Positions 22,272-34,877 of a stretch of DNA of 64,000 nt are shown piece by piece. The position numbers and the translations under genes are program-made. Source of the DNA: Limnomonas spitsbergensis (lineage: Eukaryota; Chlorophyta; Chlorophyceae; Chlamydomonadales); the NCBI GenBank assembly GCA_037349105.1, contig JAYJMM010000118.1, positions 3,347,501-3,411,500 on the forward strand. The letters run 5' to 3'. Under the pieces are notes generated by a model. It saw only the letters and a program-made list of their open reading frames with translations. It was not told the DNA's origin and made no database searches. The first letter of the stretch is position 1. Every line of letters begins with the position of its first letter.

Positions 22272-24036
22272 ATTGTGCGAGGAGGAATCTACCGACATGA
22301 CTAATTTCGTCTCGCTATAATACTGCTGATACCCTATTCGTGTTGCTCAACTTCAATGATTTGCGCCTACGCAATGTTTTGTTTATATGGCTTTTGCACT
22401 GAAGGGTGTACTTCACGATGGGGTAAATTCCAATTTTATTTGGGCCTCTGCACTTCCAGATTTTCTGCACTCTAAGATTCGTTCCCACAACACTGCTCTG
22501 TGGTTGTGTGTTCGTGGCTTGTCCAAGGGGGTCACTGTTTATTATCTCTCTGCCCTAGTGTATTCAGTGTACTAATGGTTCAGTGGTTCATGGGCAGTCG
22601 GCACGTGCTGCAACATGCATTAAGTGTGATCCTCTGGACTGTCGGCATGTGGAGGCCGCCAGGCCAGTGCTGCACTTCATATTAGTTCATAATGGGTACT
22701 CACATGCTGTGTAGCTTCACGCAGCAAGACTTTGTGACTTGTGTGGTGGCCTCTTCCGATACCGGGATAGGGATCCCGGCAGCGATCCTCATGACACGCA
22801 TCGCTCCACCGATCCAACTTGCGTGATCCAGCATGGCGTCGCTTGACCATGATAATGTTTTCCCAGGAATGACGCTGAGGCGTCTGAAGGAGCAGGCTGG
22901 GTCACATAGTTGCAGCCTCCACTTGCAAGGCGGAGCCTCTGGCAGCCCACGAGGAAGTAAGGAACCAAAAGGGTAGCAGGGAGAGCCCTTTGTGTCTACA
23001 TCAGCTGCCCCACGATAACGGTCTGGAGGCTAGTGATTTGTGCATGATGGACAATATCGCTTCAGTCGCTGCAGTCTAACGCAGTCCATGCTCCTGTGGG
23101 CACATTAACCATTTTAATACCAAGCATCCCTGAGCCCACTTTAGGGCAAAAACGGGGGAGGTTGGCAGCTGCCGTAGCACCCAGCACTCACCATGCTTCA
23201 TAAGGTTCCTGGTCTTTCGAGGCTAGCAATCAGAATCTCAGCAGCAATCTTTATATTTGACACACCGGATAGTCTGTTACTCATCAATACATGTAGTGTA
23301 CTAGTGTCTGGCTCTGGAGCTTGTTGCCTGTAAGCATTTGGTGCAGATGGAGATATATCCTCATTGTGCGCTATCTAGCTCTGCATATGACTGACATGGT
23401 GTTTCAGTGGATCAGGCTTGCGTTAGCTGATCCACGTGTAATGACGACGGTCCCATGCATGCATGGTGTTGAGAGACCATTCCGTTGGCTTTAATTAACT
23501 GTATGTTAGGCTGAATTTCGCACTTGTTGACTTGAAAGTGTTAGGGTAATGTAGCCTGGACTGTAAAAGACCGAATTCTGCAGAATTGAAATACTGCATG
23601 GCTCAACATGCTTCCATGCATGCAATGACGCTGTGTTCGACGCTCTGCGATGACGCCAGCTTGCGACACGAATTTGACCAGCTTTCAAAATATTACGCAT
23701 GCTGATCAATGGTGTTTAGCTTGAGACAGATAAGGAGGCGGTGCGAAGGTCTTGAAGGTCATGTGACAGGTAGCAGAGTCCAAGCTCAAAAGTGAAGCGA
23801 GCTAGACATACAATGCAAATAAATGGCTATCTCTGTATTGCTAGCAGGTATCCTGAGATTCGGCCTGAAGATAAGCACATGCTCTTTCTTGGTGCACAGT
23901 CCGTCAGTCCTGCTCACACTGGCATGGGCTCGGTTCACACACTCTGCCGTATACGTTGACAAATGTGGCAGTCTTGGTTGCAGAGCACTCTTTGCACTCA
24001 GTCCTTACAGATCTTATTTTGGATAAAAACAACATC
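22272..24036. other. Intergenic region
   Basis: Contains the 3' UTR of the upstream gene and the 5' region of the NUP50-like gene. I see no exon with convincing splice signals or domains. No repeat copy or RNA gene was recognised. Confidence 0.4.
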
Positions 24037-27000
24037 ATGGAAAGGCCGTCCGATAATATGCAGCCCACTACCAAGCGACGTGCTGGTGATCAGAAGGGCA
24101 AGGACGATGCTGACGATGATGATGAGGTGCGCCCACTTCGTTAAGTTATGATTGCAAACGCTACATGTCAGGTGAAGTATCATTTCAAAATTGCCCTCTC
24201 TCGAACAACCCATGGATGTATTTGGGACAAGTCCGGGCTGGCCTGAGCGCGGGGATTTCAGTTGAATTTTTCGTGATCTATTGCCGCCTAAATATATGTG
24301 CTATGAGTAAAAGCGAGTGGCGATCTGTCAGTGTTTGGAAACCTAGTGGGGCAATTCTTTCTGCACTGTTGCTTCTGGCCGAGATACATTGGGACATGTG
24401 CGGTCCATCAACCTGACAGATCAATATAAAACTGAAGAGGAGCTCTCTTACCCTTTTCCTACCTCAGCCATGCATGTGATCTCCCATGTCGTGACCTCAC
24501 TGTTCTCTCATGCAGGATCGTAGATCCTCAGCTACCACGCAGACCCTTTACAATATTCATTCATTAAATCATGTTATATGCAGGTCAGTGTAAACCTGAT
24601 TGTCGCCCCAAGACCTGCCCGCAGAAAGCGCCAACGGCAAGCAATCAAGCATGCAGTTTCCTGAAATATATCAGATTACCATCCTGTGCCTTCTCTCTAG
24701 CAGCAGTGCACTCTAGCAAATATTGTCTAAATACTTCAATGGTTAAAGAACTCTCCATGTCTTCCCTGGAGGGCCAGCTCAGCAAAATGAGCGGATGGCG
24801 TTGTTTACTTGTGCCCCCTACACACTCCAAGGAATTTTGATCCCACACCACATTGCCATCTTAGCAAAAAGGGCTGACTTCACTGTTTTCTGCCTCTCCC
24901 CTTCCGCATCCCAGGAAGGTGAGGACCCCGGCAGCTGGCAGCCCGACCCCGATGTGATTGCTAAGCGGAGGAGGGTCAAGGTCCGCCGGGCGGGAGAGGC
25001 GCCCAGCACGGAGAGCGCCCAGCCCTCGGCAGCCGCGGCTGGTGTGGCAGCTGCCTCCAGCAATCCCTTCCAGGTAGAGAGTACGAAAGCTTTCCCCGCT
25101 TGGCTTTGTGCGTGTGGTCAGGGCTAAGGGAGTAGATCAGCTGAAGGCCTTCCACGTAACGCGGAAGAAAGCATTGAAAGTAAGCTCATTGAAGCAGCCA
25201 TTCCTTTCTCCCGAGATTCCCAAACATTAGCTGGTCAGGTGCTCCATCACCCTCTGCATTAATGGCTCCGCTTCAGATATATATATATACGGATATATAT
25301 GTTTTTTCATCCCCCTTTTTCCGTGTCCCCTGACTCCAGGGCATATCCCTGCTGACCACTCCAGCTCCTGTGGCTGCCAGTACCAACCCTTTTGTCGGCA
25401 TCAGCCTTCTGCCTCCCGCTGCTGCACCTGAGTCAGCTGCGTCAACACCCGCACTGGCGGCGAGCGACCCTACCAAGGTACGAGGGCTGGATTTCGAACG
25501 TCTCTCCCACTCACCCCTTGCAGCATTTGTATTGGGGCTGCCGAGGAATGCTCTCCGCAGTATGTGCATGGGAGCTGTAGCCCAACTTTCCTTACATGGC
25601 ACACATGGTTGTCAATATTGTCTTACTCAGGTGGATGCCAAGACTCCGGCTGAGGTTGAAGCCGGCTGCCAGGCTGAAGGCAAGGAGACGCCCAAGGTGT
25701 GTGCGCTTTGAAATCTACGGTATCCTTGTAGCTGGCAATCTGCTGCGTCCTGGATTTTGCCTCGCATGCGATCCCTGTAATATCGTTCGGGATTCATACA
25801 TCGATTTACTTAACGGCCCACCTACTGACCCACTCCTAGGTCTTTGACTCATCAACAAAACAGCCCATGCAGAATTCCATGCGCTTATGCCTACCCCGTC
25901 CTGCTGAACCCTAAACCTGAAGCTCCTACAGACCGCAGACCTTGTGTAACAGCTCATGCGACGATGAGTTCCATACTCCAAACCCTGGATCCTCAACCTC
26001 ATCCTGTGATCACAGCTTCCATGAGTGTAAATCCTCTGATTAAGAGTCATGTCCTGTATCCCCCTGTTTGCTGTCTCAGGATGATAAAGAGGTGGTCAGC
26101 ACTCCTGGGACCGGGACTGGGTTTGGCTCTTACGCCAGCGCCAACCCTTTCTCTGCTCTGACGGGCGGAAAGCCGACTCCGGGTGGCTTTGGGGGCTTTG
26201 GGGGCTTTGCAGCATCTGCAGCTGCGACCCCGGGCACAGGTAGGCGATAGGTTTCATTTAAGTGATCAATCGTTAACGGTATTTTTATTAATATCAAGCA
26301 TATTGGTACAGCAGGTATGGCTGCAAAAAAAGCTTCAAGAAAACAGCTGTTCACTTGCCTCAACGGAGGGAGCATTGGAATTGGTTTTGAGTCTTAATCT
26401 TTCGCCTAATGGTTGGGTCTAGATCTTTTGCATCTGGCTCTGCCTGGGGGCTACAGCATGCATGATTGAGGACATACCTGAGTTGTGGTTCAGTGGGACA
26501 GGATGGCCTGTGAAGACATAGGCAACCCTAGGACCAGGGACAAATCTACGGCCAGTCGGCAACCACCTTGTTGGCACGCCCACAGCTGCCAGAAGACTTA
26601 CACAAAGGGGGGATTTCAGAGGGAGAAAGTCATAGGTCCCCGCCCCCCAAACAAATAAGTAAATATTGTGTGGGCCTAGGTGCTGTCATCTTGAGGTGCC
26701 TTGATCTAGGGGCTCCCAGCAACTCTTCGCTGTACTATTTGTCTGCTGCCTCTACCGATTTCATGGGCCTAGCAGTTGGTGGGTGGTTGAGGGTGTGTGT
26801 TTGGAGCTCCTGGGGTAGCTTACACTGCACCTCAGATCTCAGGTCTATGTCCAAAAGGCGCACGTCTATGTGCATCTGGCTCACACTCGTGGTTCAACTT
26901 TCTAACTCAGGAGTGAGTTACTCATTGCTTTGCACTTTTCCCGCTCTGCAGGGGGCGGCTTTGGAGGCTTCAGATCTGCTGCAGAAGGTATATCTCAAGC

Positions 27001-29949
27001 AGGTGAGGAATGAAGGTGATGTGGCAATTCACCTGATGGTGATTTGTCTGGTCGGATATTTTTGTACTGTTGCTCCCCACGGGTATTCCACCGGTATTGT
27101 ATCCCTCTTATTCAGTCATTCAAACAGTGTTCAATCTCCTTGGGCTGTAGCTGGTACTGAGATATGGGTGCAGACGCGCTGGGGGGAGGTGAAGTCTGGT
27201 CAGCCTGGCTTCGCCATTGTTGCTGCTTGGATTGCTTGTAAGGACCTGTGTGATGGTGGTGACCTGCCTGCAGGCTCTGTTGCAGGTTCTGCCGCTGTCA
27301 CTCCGATGTTTGGCTCCACTCCTAAGCCGAGCGGATTCTCGTTTGGTACTGGAGCGTTTCCAGCTATCACGCCGCCAACAAAAACAGCCACCAACGGAGA
27401 TGAGGCCGGAGACGTCGAGGTGGGCCGCAGGGCAGCAGATGGGACACAGCTCTGAAACCCTATATTACGGTGTGGTCTGTATCACATTGTACCCCTATGA
27501 AGTGTGAGGCTATGGTGATGGTTTGAGCACCCATGGGCTGACCTTAAGCGAGAGGCGCATTGATGTTCAAGTGACCTTTCATTCCTCGGCTTCTTGTCTG
27601 CTGTTACCGGCCCGCTCTCCACCCCCCGGTTGCAAATTCCTGTTGGATTCGATCTTAACCTACCGTAATTAGTTCCTGTTGCAACCTCGGTACCTTGACC
27701 TCCAGTTGCAATGACACTTGGCATGTCAACCTCAGCTTCCACCCTGCCACTTATCATGGGCCTCAATCCTTTTTCATCTTGCCCCTTATCGTTGGCCTGC
27801 CCTCAGGACGAAGCCAAGTCAAATGAGGTCTTCAATAGCGATGCAGAGTTCCGGCCAGCAGTGCAGCTGCCTGAACAGAATGCAGTCACCGGGGAGGAGG
27901 ATGAGAGTGTGGCATTTACAGGTGTGAAAGCAAGGAAGATGTGAGCGCTGCATTTTGAAGGCTGGACAGGAAGAAACATTGTGAGACCTTTTAGCACATC
28001 CCCTTCCGCCATGGCAGCTAACTGCTAACATAAAGCCAGTTGCTGCAGTGAGGCTTCCTTCATCTACCTCCGCCTAGGCACGACAGCACATTGAATCTTA
28101 CTTTCTTCTGATCCGTCTTTGGTTGCCCCGCCTGCGGACCTGCAGCGGACAGCACCTTGTTCGAGTTTGACACTGGCGGCAACCAGTGGCGGGAGCGCGG
28201 CAAGGGCGAGTTCAGGCTCAACACTAACAGCGCTGGCCAGGTGGGGCTAGGCTAAGGCTGCTTGAAAGGAGGGAATAAGCTGAGTGCCCTCTTGCAGGAG
28301 GGAGACAGAGATGGTAGATAGGGGAGAGGTGTTTTCCAATCCACCAAGCTAGGCAAAACAACTGGATAAGCTTAATAGCCTAGCTGAGCCTAAATGCCTA
28401 GTTTAGCACCATGTTATTTTTGTCTACGAGCTCTTCTGGCTGCAACCCACATTTCTCCTCCTCCTGCTGCTACCTGCCTTTCACACGCAGGCCCGCATGT
28501 TGATGCGCCAGGCTGGCAACCTGCGGTTGTTGCTGAATGCAAATGTGTTTGCCAGCATGGCGCTGCAGCTCCTGGCCGGAGGGGGCGGGCTTACATTTGG
28601 CTGCGCCAACTTTGCATCCGCGCAAGATATGACGTCCCCGGTGAGATTTTAGCCAGGTTGCTAGGTTTTCATATCGATCGTTAAATATTTGCGTATCTCC
28701 CATTTGAGCAGAGCATGGGTTTGCCAAAGAAGCTGTCCAAGCCAGAAGAGTAAGAATTGGCCAGCGGTGAGCCAAAAGAGACTAAGAGAGGGTGGGCCGT
28801 TTGGGGGGTTATGGACTTCCACGTGAGGACCTACAGCAAAGTGTCGCGACTGCGCTTCCCTTGTTCCATTTGTTTGTCTCGACAAGGATGAAACAAGAAT
28901 GGTTTAAAACTGGAAATATGCTTCAACTCACTTGTATCTCAATTTTCTCTCTGATTGTAGCTTGTGCCCTAGCTACCTGCCATGCAATAATGGAGAGTTC
29001 TCACTTATTGTTTGTCATGTGACACTTCTTTTTCTTTCTGCCATTTCTCCCCTAATGGACAGTTGAGCGCCCTGAGTGTCTGCGCCTTTTGAGCATGGCC
29101 CAGAGTGTAACGTCATTCACTTGACTGATGGTTGGGTTGCAGGATAAGAAGGATGCACCGGTTGACCCAGCCGCTCCATCAACACCAGCTGCGCCGTCCA
29201 AGATGTCCACATGGTGCCTGCGAATCAAGAACAAGGAGCAGGTGTGGTCTCTCTAGAGGAGCATCTCATGCTTTGGAGAGAAAACCTATCGGGTGTAGGC
29301 TTTCTTTCTTAGGACGGCCCTTTTAAAGCTCGAGAGAGCAAGGCCTACTGGGTAGAGCCATGCAGGTGGTGCCGGGGAGTGTCAACAACATTGTGAGGGT
29401 AGCTGTAACAGCTCAGGGTAAGTCGGACCTCCTGGGTTAAGGTAGTGCTGAGGTGTGACATCGATGTTGTGCCTCGCATTCATCCTGAAGCCTTTCCTTG
29501 GATCTTCGACACGACCTTGATCCTATGAACTGAAGTCTGGCTACCTTTGACGCCGATTTGCCTCTAAATTGAATCCAGCAGTTGTCCCCCAGGCAACTTC
29601 TTCTGCATGGTATGCTGCCTTGGCCCCTCATTTGGATCACTGTCAATGGGCAGCTGTGGGCCTCACTGAAGCTGCAGGCGCCTGCTCCTGCTGGTTATTG
29701 CAAGGACGAGGCCTTGGCCTCAAGCTGCGTTGGTTCCTAGCCTCTTCTCTCACACAGCCCCGGTTCTTGCATGTCGCGCTCCACTGGGTGGCGTAGGCTT
29801 CGTTCTCGTGTGTCACCCCTCATGCCCCTCCCTCTTGTGCACAGGTGACACGTCTCCTGGAGCTCCTGGAACGGCAAAAGCGCTTGATTGAGTCCTCTGC
29901 AGCGGGAGGGGATGCTGACGCAAGGGGCATCATTGACGAGGTGTTTTAG
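24037..29949 (+). CDS. NUP50: NUP50-type nucleoporin with C-terminal Ran-binding domain
   Basis: Nuclear-pore basket protein that, in the family, binds importin-alpha and Ran to speed cargo release. Exons: 24037-24126, 24915-25073, 25340-25477, 25631-25696, 26080-26239, 26952-26987, 27274-27419, 27807-27921, 28146-28240, 28491-28640, 29143-29241 and 29845-29949 (TAG). All phases agree, giving 452 residues. The N-terminal NUP50 box has KRRAGDQ, an acidic run, then PGSWQPDPDVIAKRRRVKVR. A middle region carries sparse FG motifs (GGFGGFGGF, TGFGSY, FSFGTG) and NPF repeats. Residues about 303-430 form a RanBP1-like domain: TLFEFDTGGNQWRERGKGEF, ARMLMRQAGNLRLLLNAN and FGCANFA. The last exon is a charged helix (RLLELLERQKRLIE). 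Intron 10 contains dispersed-repeat copy 3. Confidence 0.92.
29061..29121 (+). repeat. Dispersed short repeat, copy 3 (in NUP50 intron)
   Basis: It reads ACAGTTGAGCG, a variable stretch, then GAGCATGGCCCAGAGTGTAA, in the same orientation as the gene, ending 21 bp before exon 29143. It has one substitution and one deletion in the core relative to copies 2 and 4. Its TGTAA is intact, so in principle it could promote premature polyadenylation inside the intron. Confidence 0.65.
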
Positions 29950-31090
29950 ACTCACAGGTCCATGAAAGAGCGGCCACGCAGTCATGGAGGGACGCATGCT
30001 GACTCGGTGGGATGGCCACTAGAGACGCATCAGGCGCATCTGCCAAAAATGCAGGATTGCAGCCGGGTGTGTGTGGTGGTTTGCACCATCCACTTACAAG
30101 AGAACTGCTGGTCCACTGTGGAGCAGGATGCAAATACCAGTCGGGATTCGTTGTGAAGTTGATCCCTATTCTTGGGCCTTGGTGTGGAGTTCCTACCGGT
30201 TGCACTTGAGTGATAGAACCTGCCTACATGGATATCGTATAACCGTATGCCCTAAGCAATGAGCACTTGTGGAGATCTGTGGCGAGGATGCGGCCATGCC
30301 ACACATAATTGGGTGACCGTTCCAATCTGGTAGACCATCCTAAAAGAAATAATTTATTTTGCTTTGACTTAATAGAAATCCAGTGGAACATCTCTTGGTA
30401 GTGGGAGGAAGCCCCCCACCTACTCCACAGTACCAAGTGATGGAAATAATGCTTCTGATTCAGGCACTACCCACCAACCCGGCAGATGCTGGATGTCATA
30501 ACGGTGCCTTCGACCGTTGTAGCGCACTATGACAGATGGGCGGCCCCTACCATCACTGGGCCCTAAGATCACCAGGGGGGGTGTGATCCACAAGACGCCC
30601 AGTGGCATTCGTGCGCATAAAAACAATAGGCTGTTTAGTAAGTGCTATCGCGTTCCAATCAAAGGACGCAGCTTCATTGATCTTGAAGGCCCTCAAGCAA
30701 TTAGTAATGGGCTCTGCAGCGGCATTGAATGGAACTTGCAATATTGGCCAGAGGACATTGAGAACAAGCAAGATAATACCAGGTAAGTTTCCAACTTCAT
30801 AAATCTGTCAATTCCTAAACAAGGCATATGTGTCATAAAGTAAAGGAAATAGCCATACGACATATAGACATCAGGGCAGTCTATATCAGGGGTCTTATGT
30901 CTATCTGTTCCCCTGGTCTATCTTTGTGCTCCTTTGTGCCGTACATGTATAATCGTATGGCGACAGACACATTGGCACTCCTCATGGGTCCCCATGCAGC
31001 TACTAGGGTCTGTCCTATTCATCCCGACATTTCCTCAGATCGAGCCGCCCTCCAAATATTTTTCTTCACATGCAGTCTACCTCATACCCG
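29950..31090. other. Intergenic region between convergent genes
   Basis: Lies between the NUP50-like stop and the stop of the minus-strand gene at 31091. It holds a possible decayed retroelement fragment (30553-30790, minus strand). No other coding signal was seen. Confidence 0.4.
30553..30790 (-). mobile_element. Possible decayed retrotransposon (Ty3/gypsy-like) polymerase fragment
   Basis: A minus-strand open frame contains AAAEPITNCLR, then ASFDWN, then LTKQPIVFMRTNATG. The order and spacing loosely recall the connection between reverse transcriptase and RNase H in Ty3/gypsy elements (A-x-P-L-T-x-L-L, F-x-W, L...P, T-D-A-S-G). The catalytic domains and LTRs were not found, and the similarity is weak. 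It may be chance. Confidence 0.2.
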
Positions 31091-33992
31091 CTACACCCTC
31101 GTTCCGTCCAGCCTGCAGCTGCCCTTGTCGTATGATGTGCTCCTGAACATGCTCTTGAAGAGGTACGTTGCCTGCTGGAAGGAGTCATGTTCCGGGGACG
31201 TGGTGGGGCTGAGGTACAAGCCTTGATCGTCTTTGGGCAGTCGGCTCATGATCCTAGGAACGAGGGAGGGAGGGTCAGGGGGTAGGGTAGACTGAAGGCT
31301 TAAGAGTAAGTGAAGGCAGCCAGCAGGGGAGGGGTAGTAGGAGGAAGCAAGTGGCTTCCTCGTGGAAAAGCCGTCTTTTTCGTTCTGGAATATTGGAGTC
31401 AATCAGAGACATATGGAGGAAAAAAAGGAAGAGCCATTTCCGAGGACAAGACAGGACAGGTGTGAGTAATCTACCAGAGCTGATAAAGGGAAGGATCCAG
31501 GCAAAAGATGTCTGCTAGAGGGTAGTCAAAGAAGCAAGCAGCCAGCCAGGGCAAGCACATGAGCATGAAAGAATCAGCAGCAAACCAGCGAATTCAAAAC
31601 GCAAACAAAGAGGACGACTCAGCTTGGGGGGGGGGGGGCATGTGGCAGCAAAACGAGACCTTTCCCTTCATACCTCTGGGTCAGTGTGTGGTAGCATGCC
31701 CTCAGCTGGTCGTATGCTTGCAGCTGAGGAGCGGACAATCCGTTCCTGAAGAGATTGATCCAGCGGGGGGGCAGCACTTGGGCAATGGGTAAATATTCAT
31801 AGTGCACTCTAGGAGCCCTCTGGGACAAACTGAGAGATTATTGAGAACATTTGGAGAGGCTCTGATGCACTCTGGGGCTCCATTGCTTGGGCAAAGCCTC
31901 ATTTCAAAATCAGCAGCAGCAGGAGGAAATAATCAGGCCGGAAACTGCATTTTGAATGGCAATCGAGGCAAGGGTTGGATGCAGTACTACAGCATTGCTG
32001 GGGGGTAGAGATCGTGCCGATTGCTGCAAGCACTACTTTTGCTTTCACAACTTTTTTAATTGCACTGCCTCGCCCTTGCTAAAAAGGCTATCTGGTGCAT
32101 AGTAGAAGGTGTCAGCATAGCAGCACAACCTACTAACTGCTAGTCCCAGTATGGGCAACAAAGTCAAGACAACTGGAAGAACAGTGATATGCTACCCATG
32201 ACACAATCATGCATGTGCCGCAGGACTTCGTGTGCACATCAAGATCCCCCTTTCCTATGACATCATGCATTTTCTTGGTATGGCGCACACAACATGTAAA
32301 TATAATAGGGTTAGCCTACCTCAGCTGAAGGAGGCCGTCGTGGGCTGGCACAGACCTACACACACAAACACACACATGTCAGTGTGCAACAAAGAATTAT
32401 AACTAGGACTTTCTGAAGAGCATGAAAACAACATAAAACATGAAAATAATGCCGTCCCTTTCGCAGTTTGGGGGAAAAGCAACGCTGCTGGGGGCAGGCC
32501 GTGATGCTCATGATGGCGTGGATGTGGCTTTGTCCCCGAGCTGCGCTGCCCCATTCAGTGTCACTTTTAAGAGAGTCGGCAGAGCGCCCTGTCAGGGAGA
32601 CGCTGCTGGCCTGCCTGGAGCCGCATGAATCCGTGAACCAGATCTATCAGGAGGCATCATGGCCCCGTATACCAGTACTTGCAAGGGCCTCAGACAAAGC
32701 AGGTCAGGCTGGAAGGTTTGCCTCTGCATCTCATTCATAGAGGAGCTCATACTCACTTGTGGCACACCGTACATGTGGGGCTGTCCAGGTCATCCGTCAG
32801 CAGTGCAGCCAGCGCCGGCTCCCCGCCCAGGTAGGGCAGCAGGTGCATGCGCACATGCTCTGAAGGAGAGGGCGGACCGGGGATGCTAAGGGAGGATTAC
32901 AGAGCGGGAAAGAAGAGACGGGCAAAGACAAATGTACTCCTTCACATGTTGCTGAAGTATGGCATCAGGGACACGTCATCAGTAGGGCGAGGATTTGGGG
33001 ACTGGGTTTAAGCTTGGGGTCTGCTTTTGCGATTTGACGTTTGTTTTGTATGTAAAGGGGCTGGTATGCGGGGAACATAACACAAATCCTCACCCGCTGT
33101 CTTGGCGTTGCCGCTGTTGAGCTCGGTCAACATCTTGACCAGGAAGTTGCCTGAGAGGCAAACAACAGAGGAAGGGCGGTGCAAGGTCGATAGTCAGGCA
33201 GCTCAGCAGGGACTTCAAGTTTAGGGTTTAGGCTTCCAAGCTCGTATGTCATGAATTGAGTACTTGCCCATGTCGATAACCTACGAAGCTCAGGCATATG
33301 GGAGGTGCCATGCACTCTAAACCTCAAGCACAGCGGGACCTAGTGCCTGATGCATTCCCTCCGTGTTATCTTGCCGAGCCCAAAATTAGTGTGGCTCATG
33401 TTCTCCGGTCTTCCTTTCTCGCTCCCTGGCTCTGTGAACTGCGCTATATTAAGCACACATATGGGTCCTGCTGTTACAACAACTGGCTGGGCAGGGAGAG
33501 AGGGGCATGCGCAGGTACAGCCATACAGGTGTTGGTTCTATCGAGCTGCCATCTACTCCCCATGACGCATGCGTGCCCTGCTCAAACATTAAAAGCCTCT
33601 GTACCCATCAAAGGCTGCCGACTGAGTCGTCCGTTCAGCCTTGCCTATCCCATTCACCTGCATAACAGACCTTGGGGCCTGCTAGGGTAAGGTGCAGGTA
33701 CAGGTGAAGGGCAAGGGTGGCATCCAACATCCACACTCTGAAACCTTCCATCCTGTGACTATTCCCCGACATACCCACCAGTACAGTAAATCACAGCCAG
33801 CTTCTTGTTTAAGGATTGGGGTTCAATATAAGGCTGAACCCCGAATCCTGAACTCAAAAACCTCAACCATTCCTGCAACCCACCCACCAGCATAGCAGAC
33901 CACGGCTTGCTCCTGGGGGCTGAACTCAGTGAGCAGCTGGGTATCGCAGGGATCCTGTCCTGATGACCACACGCCACTGACCAGGAGTAAAC
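31091..33992 (-). CDS. Unrecognised multi-exon protein, C-terminal part
   Basis: Exons on the minus strand with phase agreement: 33888-33992, 33094-33150, 32757-32859, one starting at 32614 (end unclear), 32320-32355, 31674-31819 and 31091-31253 (TAG). Visible motifs are EFSPQEQAVVCYAGNFLVKM, HVRMHLLPYLGGEPALAALL, DDLDSPTCTVCH, LPPRWINLFRNGLSAPQLQA and SFQQATYLFKSMF. The helical, Leu-rich character suggests an alpha-solenoid or scaffold protein, but I recognise no family. The 5' part is not resolved: an upstream minus frame at about 34080-34165 (KKEEHAPDPVAQD) and another ending at a GTAAGA donor near 35061 are candidates. Confidence 0.6.
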
Positions 33993-34080
33993 CTGCAGGT
34001 GCAAGGGTGGAGGGTGCATGATTGTAGGGTGGAGGGTGGACTGTCAACAACACTGACCAGGAGTTAAGCTTGCAGGTGTC
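33971..34080 (-). repeat. Tandem copy of an acceptor region
   Basis: The acceptor and first bases of exon 33888-33992 (forward ACTGACCAGGAGTAAACCTG at about 33976) recur about 78 bp away in the intron as CACTGACCAGGAGTTAAGCT (34051), followed in both cases by TGCAGGTG. GTGGAGGGT-type short repeats lie between. Confidence 0.75.
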
Positions 34081-34676
34081 AAATGAGGCAACACATCAGG
34101 AACGGCAGCTGCATCCTGAGCCACAGGATCAGGTGCATGCTCCTCTTTCTTTGATGTGCCTGGACTTCGTACGCGTGGGAGGAACGGAAGGCCAGTGAAA
34201 CCCAGACAAATCGTACCACACCTTAGTACACCAGAATGTTTCCAGACAGGTTGACACGATTAACTCCAGTTACTCAGACCGTACCGCAACGCAATACCGT
34301 ATTGTACCAGACCAAACTGATCCTTTTCAGAGCGGCGCGGCATTGCGGTGCGTCACATAACCACACCACATGATGTATGATAGATCACATCAGCTTCAGG
34401 AGAAAGGAATATGTTGCATGGTAATGAGTATGCATGCATGCATGGTGAGTCTTGGGGGACGGTTTGGGCCCAAGTCGTCAACAGATTCCATCATCCTACC
34501 ATTATCTTTTGTCCGTATCGTGCCCTTCACGTTTGCCCGTTTATATAGTTTGTGATTTAACATGCCTGGTAACCATGCGGCCTAAGTATCTGACCTCTTG
34601 TACCTGTTGAGGCGGAACCACTGGGAACAACCCGCAAGCCTGTGTGGCCCTCATGCCCTCATGACACACACCTGAT

Positions 34677-34877
34677 ATGGCCCACACCGCCAAGCTACAG
34701 CTCCCGACTCTTGCTGTAGCTCTAACCATGTTGATTTTATTTGCTGTCGCTACAGCTACTGCTGATGCTGCTGGAAGTATAATTGTGTACCAGTATGATG
34801 GTGAAGAGCCAGGTCCAGGCTATATGCAATCCACAGTAGGAGCTGTAGTGTGGGACAAAATGAAGAAGAATCCCTGA
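34677..34877 (+). CDS. Short open frame with a signal peptide
   Basis: 66 codons. It starts with a textbook secretory leader: a basic start, a hydrophobic core (LAVALTMLILFAVATATADA), then an Ala-rich cleavage region. An acidic and Gly/Pro-rich segment (YQYDGEEPGPGYMQST) follows. TTTATATAG lies about 130 bp upstream. An alternative model splices at GTAGGA (34834) to an acceptor near 34978 and continues in phase through LGIHKAEDDD to a TAA at 35101-35103. That downstream segment overlaps, on the opposite strand, an equally exon-like frame with a GTAAGA donor, so strand and extent are unsettled. No family is recognised. Confidence 0.35.
   Translation: MAHTAKLQLPTLAVALTMLILFAVATATADAAGSIIVYQYDGEEPGPGYMQSTVGAVVWDKMKKNP

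Noticed and set aside
26568..27455. 295-codon plus-strand open frame
   Set aside because: It reads through introns of the NUP50-like gene. Only short parts coincide with exons, and the splice model explains them better.
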